DNA of 64,000 nucleotides from Bacillota bacterium (GTDB lineage Bacteria; Bacillota; Clostridia; Acetivibrionales; JAEZXR01): contig JAEZXR010000121.1 of the NCBI GenBank assembly GCA_023419605.1, forward strand, positions 190,626 to 254,625. The letters run 5' to 3'. The position numbers and the translations under genes are program-made. The notes under the pieces are model-generated. The model saw nothing but the letters and a program-made list of their open reading frames with translations, searched no databases and was not told the DNA's origin. The first letter of the stretch is position 1. Every line of letters begins with the position of its first letter. This document shows, piece by piece, positions 18,626 to 27,800 of the stretch.

Positions 18626-20179
18626 TCAACAAGGGATTCCTTTTATGATAAATCTTCTTATGGCATTGTTGCCATAGTCCGCGATGTACAGTATGCGGTT
18701 TTCATTGTCAACAGCCATTCCTGCCGGAATATTCAAGCAATCTTTTTTGTCTTCGGTCCTTCCGTCCCAATAGCCGGGGCTTCCATTCCCTACCAGTGTT
18801 TCTATTCTGTTTGTCAGCAAATTAATGATTCTTATACAATGATTCCCGGCATCAGCTACAAGCAGATATTTATCTGTCCAGGTACTGACCCAAAAGGGAG
18901 AATTGAGCGCGGCATACCTTGCATCCATGCCATCTCCCGAGTATCCGGGCTCTCCCGTTCCACATACGGTCCTTATGCATCTCTTTTCAGTATCAACTAT
19001 CCTTACACAGTGATTACCATAGTCCGCAATAAAAACAAACTCGCCCCTGGAGGATACCGCCAATCCATAAGGACGATCCAATGAGGCCTTTAGGGGATCC
19101 TCCCCATCACCGCTGTAGCCGAATTTTCCACAGCCTGCGATAGTGCGTATTATGCCGTCTTTTGTTATCATCCTTATTACATTGTTCCCATAGTCATTGG
19201 TATAAACATTTCCATATCCGTCTACAACCACACCCCCGGGCCGGCTTAACTTTGCATGCCGTGCTTTTCCATTATCTCCTTCATAGCCTTCTCCGCCACA
19301 GCCCGCCAGGGTGGAAATCAAGCCCCTGCAGTCTATTTTTCTTATGCAGTGGTTGCCCGTATCGGCAACATATATGCATCCCTCACTGTCAACAGCAGCA
19401 CCGCTCGGCTTGTTCAACCTGGCATGGATTGCCGGACCTTCATCGCCACTGTATCCGTAATCTCCTTCTCCCGCTATTGTTTCTATCATGCCGTCTTTCG
19501 TAATTTTTCTGATCCTATGATTTCCGCGGTCTGCAAAAACCAGATCTGTTTTATTTAAAACATCTACTCCGTATGGCTCAAGCAGCTTCGCCTCAAAGGC
19601 AGGTCCCATGTCGCCTCCGAAGCCTCTCAGCCCTCCACCGGCCACTGTCGACATTTCTTCTTCTTTATTTCCCGTTACATGAATACAAACTTTAGGAGCA
19701 AAGACTGCCTGATTGCGTCCCCCTTTTTTTGACATAGCTAAGGCAATCTCCGTGGATTTAAGCAGCAACTCGGCATTCTTTTCTCCTTCTCTACTGATTG
19801 CTCCTCCAAAACTGACGGTCATAGGGGTCTTCGCATATATTGAATATTCTCCTATAAACCTTTGCTTTCTGAAACTTTTTCTGATAGAGTCAAGTCTTGC
19901 CATAAAGCTTTCCCTGTCTGCATTGTCGAATATAAGCAGAAATTCATCCCCACCATATCTTCCTACGGTGGCATCCTCGCAGCCGGAGAAAAACAGGGCA
20001 ATACGCTGTAATATCTTGTCCCCTTCTTCCGACCCCAATTTGGAATCTATATTTACAAAGAAGTCTACGTCCGCCAAAGCTATACCGATTTCACCATCTC
20101 CTGACAGTTTATCCTCAAGATATGAAATAATGGCTTCACGGCTTCTGAGTCCTGTGAGCTTATCCATGGATATATCCAT
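18626..20179 (-). CDS. GGDEF domain fused to a six-bladed NHL beta-propeller
   Basis: 517 residues with an unusual order. A GGDEF domain occupies residues 1-165 (DKLTGLRSRE at the start, RYGGDEF intact near residue 95) with no sensor domain before it. Six NHL-type repeats follow (about 175-517), each with the pattern GYSGD-G-A--A-LN-P-G, then I-VAD-GNH-IR. The RxxD inhibitory site usually found upstream of GGDEF is not evident. An active GGDEF makes cyclic di-GMP. NHL propellers bind proteins, nucleic acids or act as lyases. It starts one base before the stop of the SDR gene region, in the middle of the biosynthetic operon, so it is co-transcribed. A signalling role for the cluster, or recruitment of the fold as a scaffold, are both open. 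Confidence 0.85.
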   Translation of the reverse strand: MDISMDKLTGLRSREAIISYLEDKLSGDGEIGIALADVDFFVNIDSKLGSEEGDKILQRIALFFSGCEDATVGRYGGDEFLLIFDNADRESFMARLDSIRKSFRKQRFIGEYSIYAKTPMTVSFGGAISREGEKNAELLLKSTEIALAMSKKGGRNQAVFAPKVCIHVTGNKEEEMSTVAGGGLRGFGGDMGPAFEAKLLEPYGVDVLNKTDLVFADRGNHRIRKITKDGMIETIAGEGDYGYSGDEGPAIHARLNKPSGAAVDSEGCIYVADTGNHCIRKIDCRGLISTLAGCGGEGYEGDNGKARHAKLSRPGGVVVDGYGNVYTNDYGNNVIRMITKDGIIRTIAGCGKFGYSGDGEDPLKASLDRPYGLAVSSRGEFVFIADYGNHCVRIVDTEKRCIRTVCGTGEPGYSGDGMDARYAALNSPFWVSTWTDKYLLVADAGNHCIRIINLLTNRIETLVGNGSPGYWDGRTEDKKDCLNIPAGMAVDNENRILYIADYGNNAIRRFIIKGIPC

Positions 20180-20929
20180 CTATAATCCCATCCCTCCGTC
20201 TAAAGGTATGGTTGTGCCCGTCAAATAGTCTGGAGCACAGTCACTATCTGCAAGGAATAAAACAACACTGGTCACTTCATCTACCCTGCATAATCTTCCT
20301 GCCGGCACTGTGCTTATCAGCTTTTCCTTTTCCTTATCAGTAAGTCCTCGCAGCATATCGGTTTCCACCCCGCCCGGCGCAACGGCATTTACGGCAATTC
20401 CGTATTTTGCCACTTCTTTTGCCAAGGCCTTGGTAAATCCTATAAGGGCAGCTTTTGAGCTTGAGTAGTTTGTCTGTCCTGCAATTCCGGATATACCGCT
20501 TACTGAGCTGATATTGATGATTCTTCCGGACCTCTTCTTCAACATATAATATATGGCTGCTTGCGTCAGGTTAAAAGGTCCTCCAATATTGGTTTCCAGC
20601 ACCTCATTCCAATCTTCAGCCGCCATGAATGCCAGGGTTTTATCCTTACGAATGCCTGCATTGTTGACAACGATGTCAATAGCGCCCCACTCTTCTATTA
20701 CCGCAGCAACTACAGCCTTTACTTGTTGTTTGTTTCTTATATCCGCTTTGTAGGCTCTAATAGTTCCAAGCAGATTTTCCCCTTCTTTTATTACTTCTTC
20801 TGCTTCTTTTTCACTGTTGAAGTATATAAAAGCTATTTTTGATCCCTTCTCCGCCAATGCAAGCGCCACCGCTTTGCCGATACCCCTTGAGCCTCCTGAT
20901 ACCAGCGCTACTTTTCCTTTAAGTGCCAT
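20180..20929 (-). CDS. SDR 3-oxoacyl-ACP reductase (FabG-like)
   Basis: 249 residues, a classical short-chain dehydrogenase/reductase. NADP-binding GGSRGIG lies at residues 12-18, NNAG near 88, the catalytic Ser in ISSVSG near 140, and the Tyr-Lys pair in NYSSSK near 154-158. PGGVETDM follows the active site. The likely reaction is reduction of a 3-ketoacyl chain on a carrier protein, giving the hydroxyl that the FabZ-like dehydratase (30848-31288) would remove. This makes it the ketoreductase candidate for the free-standing KS set. The SD, GGAGG, is well placed before ATG 20929. Confidence 0.9.
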   Translation of the reverse strand: MALKGKVALVSGGSRGIGKAVALALAEKGSKIAFIYFNSEKEAEEVIKEGENLLGTIRAYKADIRNKQQVKAVVAAVIEEWGAIDIVVNNAGIRKDKTLAFMAAEDWNEVLETNIGGPFNLTQAAIYYMLKKRSGRIINISSVSGISGIAGQTNYSSSKAALIGFTKALAKEVAKYGIAVNAVAPGGVETDMLRGLTDKEKEKLISTVPAGRLCRVDEVTSVVLFLADSDCAPDYLTGTTIPLDGGMGL

Positions 20930-20956
20930 TGCTACACCTCCAATGATTCTGCCTCG

Positions 20957-21715
20957 TCATTCGTTTCCGCACATCTTATTTGCAGATTTCTGCAACCTTT
21001 CGTAGGCTTCCCCTGACGACAGGACTTTTTTTAACTCTTCACTCCGAAAGCTACCTACCGCATCTTTGTTTATGATCTTTTTGCTCAAGCCCAGCGAACA
21101 GCTTGAATAACCTGCGATGCGCCGTGCCACATCCATCACCGTACCATCAAGCTCCTTCACTTCAGTTGTTTTGTACAGCAGCCCACAGCTTTCTGCTTTT
21201 TGGGCATTCATTCTACCATTTGTAAGCAGTAATGCCGCTGCTTCAGAAGCCCCTACAAGCCTCACCAGCAATTCGATTCCTCCATCAGCCAGCAAGCCGC
21301 CGTATTGGGGATCAGGCAGCCAAAGCCATGTATTTGATGCCGCTATACGCAAATCACAACTGAATGCGATAGAGGCTGCCGAGCCTATAACAGGCCCTGA
21401 CAGCGCACAGATAAATATTCTTTCAGATGACAGTATCTGCCGATTGATTTTATAAACTATTTCTACAGCTCTGTACACATTGTCTGCAAAGGCCTCCGTG
21501 CTTTCCTCACAAAAGAAGCTTCCCAGGTCCATTCCCGAAGAAAAACCAAAAGGCTGAAGGCTTTTTATTATTACTACCCTGATATTCTCGATGCGCTCCA
21601 CGGTATACAGCCTTTGCTGTAATTCCTCAAGGAAAGCCCTGTTCATACTGTTTGTACGGGGGCGATTCAAGCTTATAACTGCTATGTCATCCAATACCTC
21701 TATCTTTATATGCAT
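20957..21715 (-). CDS. Enoyl-CoA hydratase/isomerase (crotonase family)
   Basis: 252 residues of the crotonase fold. The oxyanion-hole segments are FSSGMDLGSF near residue 62 and GPVIGSAASIAFSCDLRIAA near 110. No HMG-CoA synthase-like gene was seen, so a classic beta-branching cassette is not supported. Hydration, dehydration or double-bond shift on an acyl-CoA or acyl-ACP fit better, especially as the next genes upstream encode a 2-hydroxyacyl-CoA dehydratase system. It overlaps the dehydratase subunit gene by 10 nt, which suggests coupled translation and a shared pathway step. The exact reaction cannot be read from sequence. Confidence 0.87.
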   Translation of the reverse strand: MHIKIEVLDDIAVISLNRPRTNSMNRAFLEELQQRLYTVERIENIRVVIIKSLQPFGFSSGMDLGSFFCEESTEAFADNVYRAVEIVYKINRQILSSERIFICALSGPVIGSAASIAFSCDLRIAASNTWLWLPDPQYGGLLADGGIELLVRLVGASEAAALLLTNGRMNAQKAESCGLLYKTTEVKELDGTVMDVARRIAGYSSCSLGLSKKIINKDAVGSFRSEELKKVLSSGEAYERLQKSANKMCGNE

Positions 21716-22899
21716 AAATTATACCTTCTGTCCACCATCTCGAAGAATACGTCCAACTGATTCCAGCATCTGCTTTCATCGAAGCAGGAGGGGTCTACGG
21801 CATCACCCTGTATTTCCACAAATGGAATTCCTTTCTTCTTTAGTCTACTTCTCAGTACCGGAACCATCGGCGGCAAAAACCTGCAGTTTCTTTGAGAAAA
21901 ATGTATGACTCCATCCACATTCATGGCTTCGATATGCTTTAATATAAAGGAAAGCCTGTTTTCCATGGAAAAAAATACTGTAGAAGCAATCCGCCTTGCT
22001 AAATCGTAATACAGATTTTCGCAAGACAACTGCTGCCGAGTATACTTAAACAATTCCTCCAATACAATCCTGCATCCATACTTTTGCTCTATATCCGAGA
22101 TCAGGCTGTTTCTATAGAGGGGTATTATTCCCAGCCAAAGCAGTCTTGGCTTATTCTCAGACCGGTAACCGGGAATTCTGCTCTCCACTTCTTCTTTTAA
22201 GCACTGGAGAATTTCCAATGCTGCCGAACTTCCCAAATCATTGTATAATGTAAACAGCTTAAGGCCTATAATGCTGCTTATAATGCCCGGATATTTCACC
22301 CTCATGTCATCGATCCATAATTTTATGTTCATTGCCTCATTGGATCTTTTAACGATCTCATCCATTGTGCTTTTCCTTTTGAAACGTAGTTCCAGGTTTT
22401 CGCCTAAGGACTCCAACTGACAGGCCAGATACCGGATGGAAGCTTCGCCAGGCTCCCCCGTTACATCAATGAAGTCAAAGGGAACTTTACACCTTGCAGC
22501 CGCGGTCTGGCAATACATCCACGCGTCATCACAAGCAAAATTGGATGCGATGAACCCATGTGGTTCAGGTAGAAACCCTCTTTTTACCAGCAAGTCAAAC
22601 ATCGCCTGATAGGAGCACCCGCACTCGGGAAACCCTAACCCCAAGCCTTGCTGAACCGGGTATGGAATAATTTTTGTTGCTGCTGCAAAACCTGCAGTTC
22701 TTTCTATATATATAGCCTGTACGTCAAACATTTCCAGCAACTCCCCGGGTACGTAAAAAGTTGTTGCCAGATAGGGAGCTCCCTGCTCTATCCGTTTAAA
22801 TACATCCACTTGCTTTCTTATTAATTTTGCTGTATGAAATTCAGCCTTTGCCTCGTGAAATCTGGCAGCCAAATCCATCCTATGGCATAATGCATTCAT
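21706..22899 (-). CDS. 2-hydroxyacyl-CoA dehydratase/benzoyl-CoA reductase-type subunit
   Basis: 397 residues of the HgdB/FldBC/BcrBC family. It has the usual two-lobed order with cysteines likely to ligand a 4Fe-4S cluster (ECGCSY near 105, NFACDD near 135, then HFSQRNCRFLPP and QGDAVDP toward the C-terminus). These proteins use an activase-delivered, low-potential electron for radical dehydration of 2-hydroxyacyl thioesters, or for reduction of aromatic thioesters. Partners are encoded at 22922-23557 and 24339-26468, with the activase at 23573-24355. The start is ATG 22899 with AGGAAGG 8 nt upstream; the longer frame from 22986 would overlap the upstream gene by 65 nt and is rejected. Confidence 0.85.
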   Translation of the reverse strand: MNALCHRMDLAARFHEAKAEFHTAKLIRKQVDVFKRIEQGAPYLATTFYVPGELLEMFDVQAIYIERTAGFAAATKIIPYPVQQGLGLGFPECGCSYQAMFDLLVKRGFLPEPHGFIASNFACDDAWMYCQTAAARCKVPFDFIDVTGEPGEASIRYLACQLESLGENLELRFKRKSTMDEIVKRSNEAMNIKLWIDDMRVKYPGIISSIIGLKLFTLYNDLGSSAALEILQCLKEEVESRIPGYRSENKPRLLWLGIIPLYRNSLISDIEQKYGCRIVLEELFKYTRQQLSCENLYYDLARRIASTVFFSMENRLSFILKHIEAMNVDGVIHFSQRNCRFLPPMVPVLRSRLKKKGIPFVEIQGDAVDPSCFDESRCWNQLDVFFEMVDRRYNLCI

Positions 22900-22921
22900 A
22901 CGACATTCCTTCCTACAGCTT

Positions 22922-23557
22922 TCAAGCCCTTGCACTTCGGTAGCTTTGAATATGGCAGTCCCCGTCTGGGACTGTTCCCTGTTCATCTTCCCGGATATTT
23001 GGGCCTATAAGTCTGGGACATTGGACCTTCATAAGCAGTCCTATACATATTTCTTTCAAATCATTTGCATCCGAATCCAAATATTCCGATATTGATGGAG
23101 GCAGCTCGCACCAACCGCCGCTTAAATATAAATTGTCTTCATGGATTAACTCCACCGTGCTACCCTCCAAAGGTTCCATCCGCTTTTGTTCCAATAAGAA
23201 ATGGATGCTGGCCGTAAGCTTATCCCATTCACTTTGCAATTTATTCACAAAGGAAGAGTCAATCCTTCTTGGAATATATACCTCATGAATAAACAGTGAG
23301 GGATGGTTTTCATTTATGAAGCTGTACAGGCTTCGAGAAAGGGTACAGCAATCAGCCATTACGATTCCATCCAAAGAAGCATTCCTAACATTCTCCTGAA
23401 CCGCCGTAAGCTTTTTACAAAGCTTAGTCACTCCAAGAGTTCCGTTTGCGCTGCTTCTATTGTTATTCCACGTTATTTGCACTGCCTGTATACCTTTTGT
23501 TTCCTTCAAAGGCGGCAAAGTATAAGGGCAGTACCAGCCAATTCGTAATTTACCCAC
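22922..23557 (-). CDS. Short 2-hydroxyacyl-CoA dehydratase-like protein (N-terminal half only)
   Basis: 211 residues that resemble the N-terminal lobe of the family: IGWYCPYTLPP at the start, then MADCCTLSRSLYSFI, a counterpart of TNCCNGMQRLYDYI in the fused protein at 24339-26468. The second lobe is missing. It starts at GTG 23557 behind GGAGGGGA and lies between the activase and the 397-residue subunit, with tight spacing on both sides, so it looks like a maintained gene, not debris. It may complete a heteromeric complex in which one subunit is split or reduced. Alternatively it is a decayed subunit. Function is inferred only from similarity and position. Confidence 0.65.
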   Translation of the reverse strand: MGKLRIGWYCPYTLPPLKETKGIQAVQITWNNNRSSANGTLGVTKLCKKLTAVQENVRNASLDGIVMADCCTLSRSLYSFINENHPSLFIHEVYIPRRIDSSFVNKLQSEWDKLTASIHFLLEQKRMEPLEGSTVELIHEDNLYLSGGWCELPPSISEYLDSDANDLKEICIGLLMKVQCPRLIGPNIREDEQGTVPDGDCHIQSYRSARA

Positions 23558-23572
23558 ACTCTTTCTCCCCTC

Positions 23573-24355
23573 CTACAGCCCTTCCTTGACATAATTTTTA
23601 GCATATATGGCTGCACCTAATGCGCCGACTATTTGAGGATCATCCGGTATCAAAAGGTCATTCCCGAGGTGCTTGGAAAGAGCCTTTACAACACCGCTAT
23701 TTTTAGCAACCCCACCTGTCAGCGCAATAGGCTTTTTGACGCCTATGGAAGCTGCCATACCCATCAGGCGTTCTCCGATGGCATGATGAATGCCTGAGAC
23801 TATCGCTTCCCGAGAACAACCCTCGGCAATCTTTGATATGACCTCGGATTCTGCAAAAACAGTGCATATACTACTTATAGGTTCTACTTTTTTGGCTGCC
23901 AGAGCCAAAGCTCCCAGTTCAAATATCTCAACACCCATGGCATTAGCCATAACTTCCAGAAATCTTCCTGTTCCTGCTGCACATTTATCATTCATAACGA
24001 AGGTTTCTACAAAACCTTCCTCCGAAACACAGATGGCCTTACTGTCCTGGCCCCCGATATCAATGACCGTCCGAACCTGCGGAAATATAGAATGGATTCC
24101 CATGGCATGGCAGGAAATTTCAGTTACGGTTTTACAGGCCCCTGGTACATTACGCCTTCCATAGCCTGTACCTACGATGCCCTTTATTTCACTACAGGCT
24201 ATGCCGGCTTCGCAGCATACCTTGTTCATAGCGCTTTCAATGGCTGTTTTATGGTCAAAACCACTCTTCACAATACAATAGGCTTTTACTTCACCTTCTT
24301 GCCCCAGCAGTACGGCATCTGTACTTACCGAGCCTACGTCAATTCCCAGATACAA
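23573..24355 (-). CDS. CoA-substrate-specific enzyme activase (HgdC/FldI-type ATPase)
   Basis: 260 residues of the ASKHA ATPase fold. GIDVGSVST is the phosphate-1 motif, IDIGGQDSKAI the second, and TGGVAKN the adenosine motif. The two cysteines that bind the bridging 4Fe-4S cluster of the homodimer are in NDKCAAGTGRF near 125 and SICTVFAESE near 162. It hydrolyses ATP to inject one low-potential electron into the dehydratase. The start is TTG 24355, 7 nt after GGGAGG, overlapping the upstream subunit by 17 nt. Its presence with intact motifs is strong evidence that the nearby dehydratase-like proteins work as redox enzymes in a strict anaerobe. Confidence 0.92.
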   Translation of the reverse strand: MYLGIDVGSVSTDAVLLGQEGEVKAYCIVKSGFDHKTAIESAMNKVCCEAGIACSEIKGIVGTGYGRRNVPGACKTVTEISCHAMGIHSIFPQVRTVIDIGGQDSKAICVSEEGFVETFVMNDKCAAGTGRFLEVMANAMGVEIFELGALALAAKKVEPISSICTVFAESEVISKIAEGCSREAIVSGIHHAIGERLMGMAASIGVKKPIALTGGVAKNSGVVKALSKHLGNDLLIPDDPQIVGALGAAIYAKNYVKEGL

Positions 24356-26468
24356 ACCGATCCCTCCCTAATGCCTCACTAAAAGCTTCCATCCGCAGCC
24401 GCATCTGTTCTTCCGAAAAACCTCTGGGGTCTATGCAGTCGCCTGACAGGTCTAAAAAAGGAAGCCGCAGTTCGTTTGCTACTTCCCTCACAAGCCAGGC
24501 TGCTCCTGGAATTGCACGGCAGCCATTATGCATAAAATGTACGATTCCGTCAATATTATATTCCTGTACCAGCCTTATAAAGAGTTCCTTTCTTTTTTCG
24601 GCGCTGTCCAGATAAAAATGCGACAACATTCTTGAAGCCAGGCTTTCCAAAGGCTTGTCCAAGTCGTATTCCTTCCAGTAGATATGTCCGGTTATGTCCA
24701 TTACGATCCAGCAGTTTAATTCCTTCTCAAGATATTCCATAATCCTGTTGTTGTATAAAGGTGCAAAATGTATCCACAGCAAACGCTTTTTGCTGGGAGC
24801 GTCCGTTCTCTCAGTACAGTTCCTTATCTCATGCAGCTGCTCGTAGTAAGTCCTAGCCACATCATATCCCAGTCGGGAGCCAAACAAGAAGGTGGCTCCA
24901 TATAAATTACGCAGGGAGAGGAAGCCTGGAAACAGAGGCTCACCCTTTCTGAGTTCAAGCACCTGCAACCAGTATTCCCGTGCCTTGTTCGAAAGCTCCA
25001 TTGCATGCCGCAGGGCTTCCATGTCAAAAGCTTTGCCCGTGTACCCTTCAATCCATTTTATAAGCTCCTTGTACTGCCCTGTCAGATATGCAATATTTTC
25101 TTCCGTATATACAAAGGGCACTTCAAGTATTTTTATGCTGCTGCCGTACCTCTCTACAAAATGGTAGGCCACACCTAAACTCCCGTCACAAATATGAGAG
25201 GAAACAACAGCAGCTTTCGGAGCAGGTAAACCACCGTTTGCCAACAGCCCCAAAGCAGCTTTATGATAAGAACACAAGGAAGAACTGAAGCCCATGCCTT
25301 CGCATTTGGAAATGAGTTCTCTGGACAGTCCTATTGATGCCAGCCACCCAGCCACCAGTTCCATATTCACAGGCACCAGCCCTGCTGCATAAAATATCTC
25401 CATCGGCATTACCATGTTTGTCCATATTATTTTGTCAGGCTCTTCCCACATGGTTTGTGTAAAGATCTCAACTTGGTTTTCTACTACCCTTTGTATGGCT
25501 TTCAGAGGCAGCTTTGGAACAATCGCACGAATCAGATTCATTCTCTGTCGAAAAGTCCGCGTATCTCCGCCCGCATCCAGATAAGCCTCTGCCGCCTTGG
25601 CCTCTTTGTCAAAATTAATACTCTCTTTAAAGGCTTCGATCCTGGTGGATATTTGCCCGAAGCTTTTAGAGCCATAGTCTTCCTCCAGGTTTATTACGGG
25701 TATTCCATACTCCCTGCATATCTTTTGTATGGATGTGTATCTGAAAAGAAAGCTGTCGCAGTTTTGTGAAGATATATAGATTAATCCTGCTAGCTGGGGC
25801 TTGTTCTCCAGTGCAAACTTTTCATACCATTCGATAAAATACTGCTTTCGTGCACAAGGTGCCGTGTAGGCTTCTTTTAAAACATTGGTGCTTGAGGTTG
25901 CAAGGTTCGCCAATATGTCGTCTCCCGTGCTTCTTGTATGGCAGAGATTCATCCTCACCTTATGGGGCCTCAACTGCTCCTCCAAAAATTCTCTCATTTT
26001 TGGGCTTACTGCACTTCCCAGTATGTAAATCGTGTCTGCTTCAATTTCAATACTTTTGACTTTTTCATTTTGAAGATATTTGAGTTGCTCCACAGACTCA
26101 TCGATCGAAAAGTGTTCACATATCTCCCGGAGCATTCTGTCGGCATTTTGTTTGAAATAATTGTTTTCTTCCCACTCTATGCCTCTGGGAAGCTCCAGCA
26201 TCCAGCAGAAAAGCTCCGGCCTTTTCACCTTGATATAGTCATACAGCCGCTGCATTCCATTGCAACAATTTGTTAAAACCAGGCCGTCCAGCTCTAAATC
26301 GTCGACAACACTCTGACAATAGCGTACAAAGCCGCACATATTTACAGGGAGCTCCCTGCTTCTATCTCCGGGCTCTACCGTCAAATTACCGAGAGAAACA
26401 ACCTGAAGTCCCATGGCCTTTATGCGCTCAAAGGGAACATAGGAACACATATAACCAATTACAGGCAT
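24339..26468 (-). CDS. Fused double 2-hydroxyacyl-CoA dehydratase-type protein
   Basis: 709 residues containing two family domains in a row. The first half shows TNCCNGMQRLYD near 80, CHTRSTGDD near 175, APCARKQYF near 205 and NLEEDYG near 262. The second half shows EIFYAAGLVPVN near 360, SSLCSYHKAALG near 400, SSHICDG near 425, then HFMHNGCRAIP and LSGDCIDPRGF near the end. Most relatives have one such domain per chain in an alpha-beta dimer, so this is a covalent version of the dimer. It should work with the activase. The start is ATG 26468 with GGAG 8 nt upstream; the GTG seven codons earlier has a poorer context. Substrate unknown: a 2-hydroxyacyl thioester or an aromatic thioester are the family options. 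Confidence 0.87.
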   Translation of the reverse strand: MPVIGYMCSYVPFERIKAMGLQVVSLGNLTVEPGDRSRELPVNMCGFVRYCQSVVDDLELDGLVLTNCCNGMQRLYDYIKVKRPELFCWMLELPRGIEWEENNYFKQNADRMLREICEHFSIDESVEQLKYLQNEKVKSIEIEADTIYILGSAVSPKMREFLEEQLRPHKVRMNLCHTRSTGDDILANLATSSTNVLKEAYTAPCARKQYFIEWYEKFALENKPQLAGLIYISSQNCDSFLFRYTSIQKICREYGIPVINLEEDYGSKSFGQISTRIEAFKESINFDKEAKAAEAYLDAGGDTRTFRQRMNLIRAIVPKLPLKAIQRVVENQVEIFTQTMWEEPDKIIWTNMVMPMEIFYAAGLVPVNMELVAGWLASIGLSRELISKCEGMGFSSSLCSYHKAALGLLANGGLPAPKAAVVSSHICDGSLGVAYHFVERYGSSIKILEVPFVYTEENIAYLTGQYKELIKWIEGYTGKAFDMEALRHAMELSNKAREYWLQVLELRKGEPLFPGFLSLRNLYGATFLFGSRLGYDVARTYYEQLHEIRNCTERTDAPSKKRLLWIHFAPLYNNRIMEYLEKELNCWIVMDITGHIYWKEYDLDKPLESLASRMLSHFYLDSAEKRKELFIRLVQEYNIDGIVHFMHNGCRAIPGAAWLVREVANELRLPFLDLSGDCIDPRGFSEEQMRLRMEAFSEALGRDRFVSGN

Positions 26469-26492
26469 TTTCTTTACTCCAGCTATCACTTT

Positions 26493-27800
26493 TCAATATC
26501 CTTTCCTTCTTTTAAACTGCTCTTTAAAGTATTCAAGCCTTGCAATTGTATTTCCATATGAATGAATCTCCTCGAGAAGTTTTATATAGCCTTTGTCCAA
26601 TTCTTCAAAACTCATATTTTTCGGCCGTATTACAGGCTGAAAGATGGTATATTGGTCCCAATCATAGCTGAGAATCCTATTCTGCTCCTTCATTTCATCA
26701 AAGGACAGCGTTCCGGGATAAGGAGTATTCACCGTAATATTGGCACCATAGAGGTTCGTTTTTTTTATAAAATCGGCAGTCGCTTCAAATATGCTGCCAT
26801 CATCCTCGTCCAGTCCCAGAATGAAGCTGCCTATTACCCCTATGCCGCAGGATTGTATACGTTCAATTGCATCGCTGTACAAACTGAAATTTCCACTCTT
26901 AAATTTATTTTCATCGATCCCGATGAGGCTGTCAGGATTAACGCTTTCAAAGCCTATGAGCACCTGCCTGCACCCGCTTTCGTATGCCTGTCTAATCAGT
27001 GCCGGGTCCTGACTTAACGAAATGTCAGTATTTGCATACCAGGTATATCCGAAATCATGAACGTTGGCCAGCAACTCTTTTGAGCGGGCTTTGTCATTAA
27101 AGAAATTATCATCGGTAAAATATATGGCTGCTTTCGGATTAACCCTCCTTACGGCTTCCAGTTCCATAACTACGCCTTCCGTTCTTTTAGGTCTGTAGCC
27201 CCTGCCATAAATATTTCTCAGGTTGCAGAATCTGCATCCGTGAGGGCAGCCTCTCGCAGTCTGAACAGGTATAAGTCTCCGCCCGTTTTGAGGAAGCAAA
27301 TGAAATGCAGGCACAGGTGATTTATCTACATCTACAGTTCCCAGACACTGTAGATATTTTCCCTTGGCCCTACCCTTTTCGAAGTCTTTAAGGAATTCAA
27401 CCCATATATACTCAGCCTCTCCTATCAGCAGCGTATCAGCATGACAAGCTGCTTCTTCCTGGCACATGGCCGCATGAACTCCGCCTAAAACCACATGTGA
27501 TCCCTTTTCCCTGAAATGCCCCGCCCAAAAGTAAGCTCTCCTGACGTTTGGCGTAACGGTGTACATTGCCACAATATCATAAGAGACGCTTTCATCTACC
27601 TGCTGAAATTCTTCATCCACCAGTTCCACTTCATAGGCTAAACCTTCTGCCAAAGCAGCCAGCACCAGCACCCCTGGAGTCACCAGTTTCCAGAGACCCC
27701 TTCTTACTACCTCTTCAAGCCTTTCCGGCCACGCCCTGTTCCATTGCCTGCCATTCCCTGGTCCATTCCCTTTGGGTACCAGCAATAATATCCTTCTCAA
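26493..27800 (-). CDS. Cobalamin-binding-type radical SAM protein 3 (CPH subfamily)
   Basis: 435 residues, B12-binding-like N-terminus, then CPHGCRFC near residue 185 followed by YGRGYRPKR, FTDDNFF and GCRQVLIGFES. It is a close architectural match to its neighbour 27797-29107 and to 16402-17721. The start is TTG 27800, 8 nt after GGAGG, overlapping the upstream gene by 4 nt, so the pair is probably translated together. Possible reactions are C-methylation, ring formation or hydroxyl/methylene rearrangement. The C-terminal 100 residues carry the conserved tail (TPYPGT, then IRPKNMSFEEL) shared by the three members. Confidence 0.87.
   Translation of the reverse strand: MRRILLLVPKGNGPGNGRQWNRAWPERLEEVVRRGLWKLVTPGVLVLAALAEGLAYEVELVDEEFQQVDESVSYDIVAMYTVTPNVRRAYFWAGHFREKGSHVVLGGVHAAMCQEEAACHADTLLIGEAEYIWVEFLKDFEKGRAKGKYLQCLGTVDVDKSPVPAFHLLPQNGRRLIPVQTARGCPHGCRFCNLRNIYGRGYRPKRTEGVVMELEAVRRVNPKAAIYFTDDNFFNDKARSKELLANVHDFGYTWYANTDISLSQDPALIRQAYESGCRQVLIGFESVNPDSLIGIDENKFKSGNFSLYSDAIERIQSCGIGVIGSFILGLDEDDGSIFEATADFIKKTNLYGANITVNTPYPGTLSFDEMKEQNRILSYDWDQYTIFQPVIRPKNMSFEELDKGYIKLLEEIHSYGNTIARLEYFKEQFKRRKGY

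Noticed and set aside
20957..21715. Crotonase as part of a beta-branching (HMGS) cassette
   Set aside because: No HMG-CoA synthase-like gene or second crotonase was found in the window; the dehydratase neighbours fit better.
21706..22986. Longer start for the dehydratase subunit at 22986
   Set aside because: It would overlap the upstream gene by 65 nt, while ATG 22899 has AGGAAGG 8 nt upstream.
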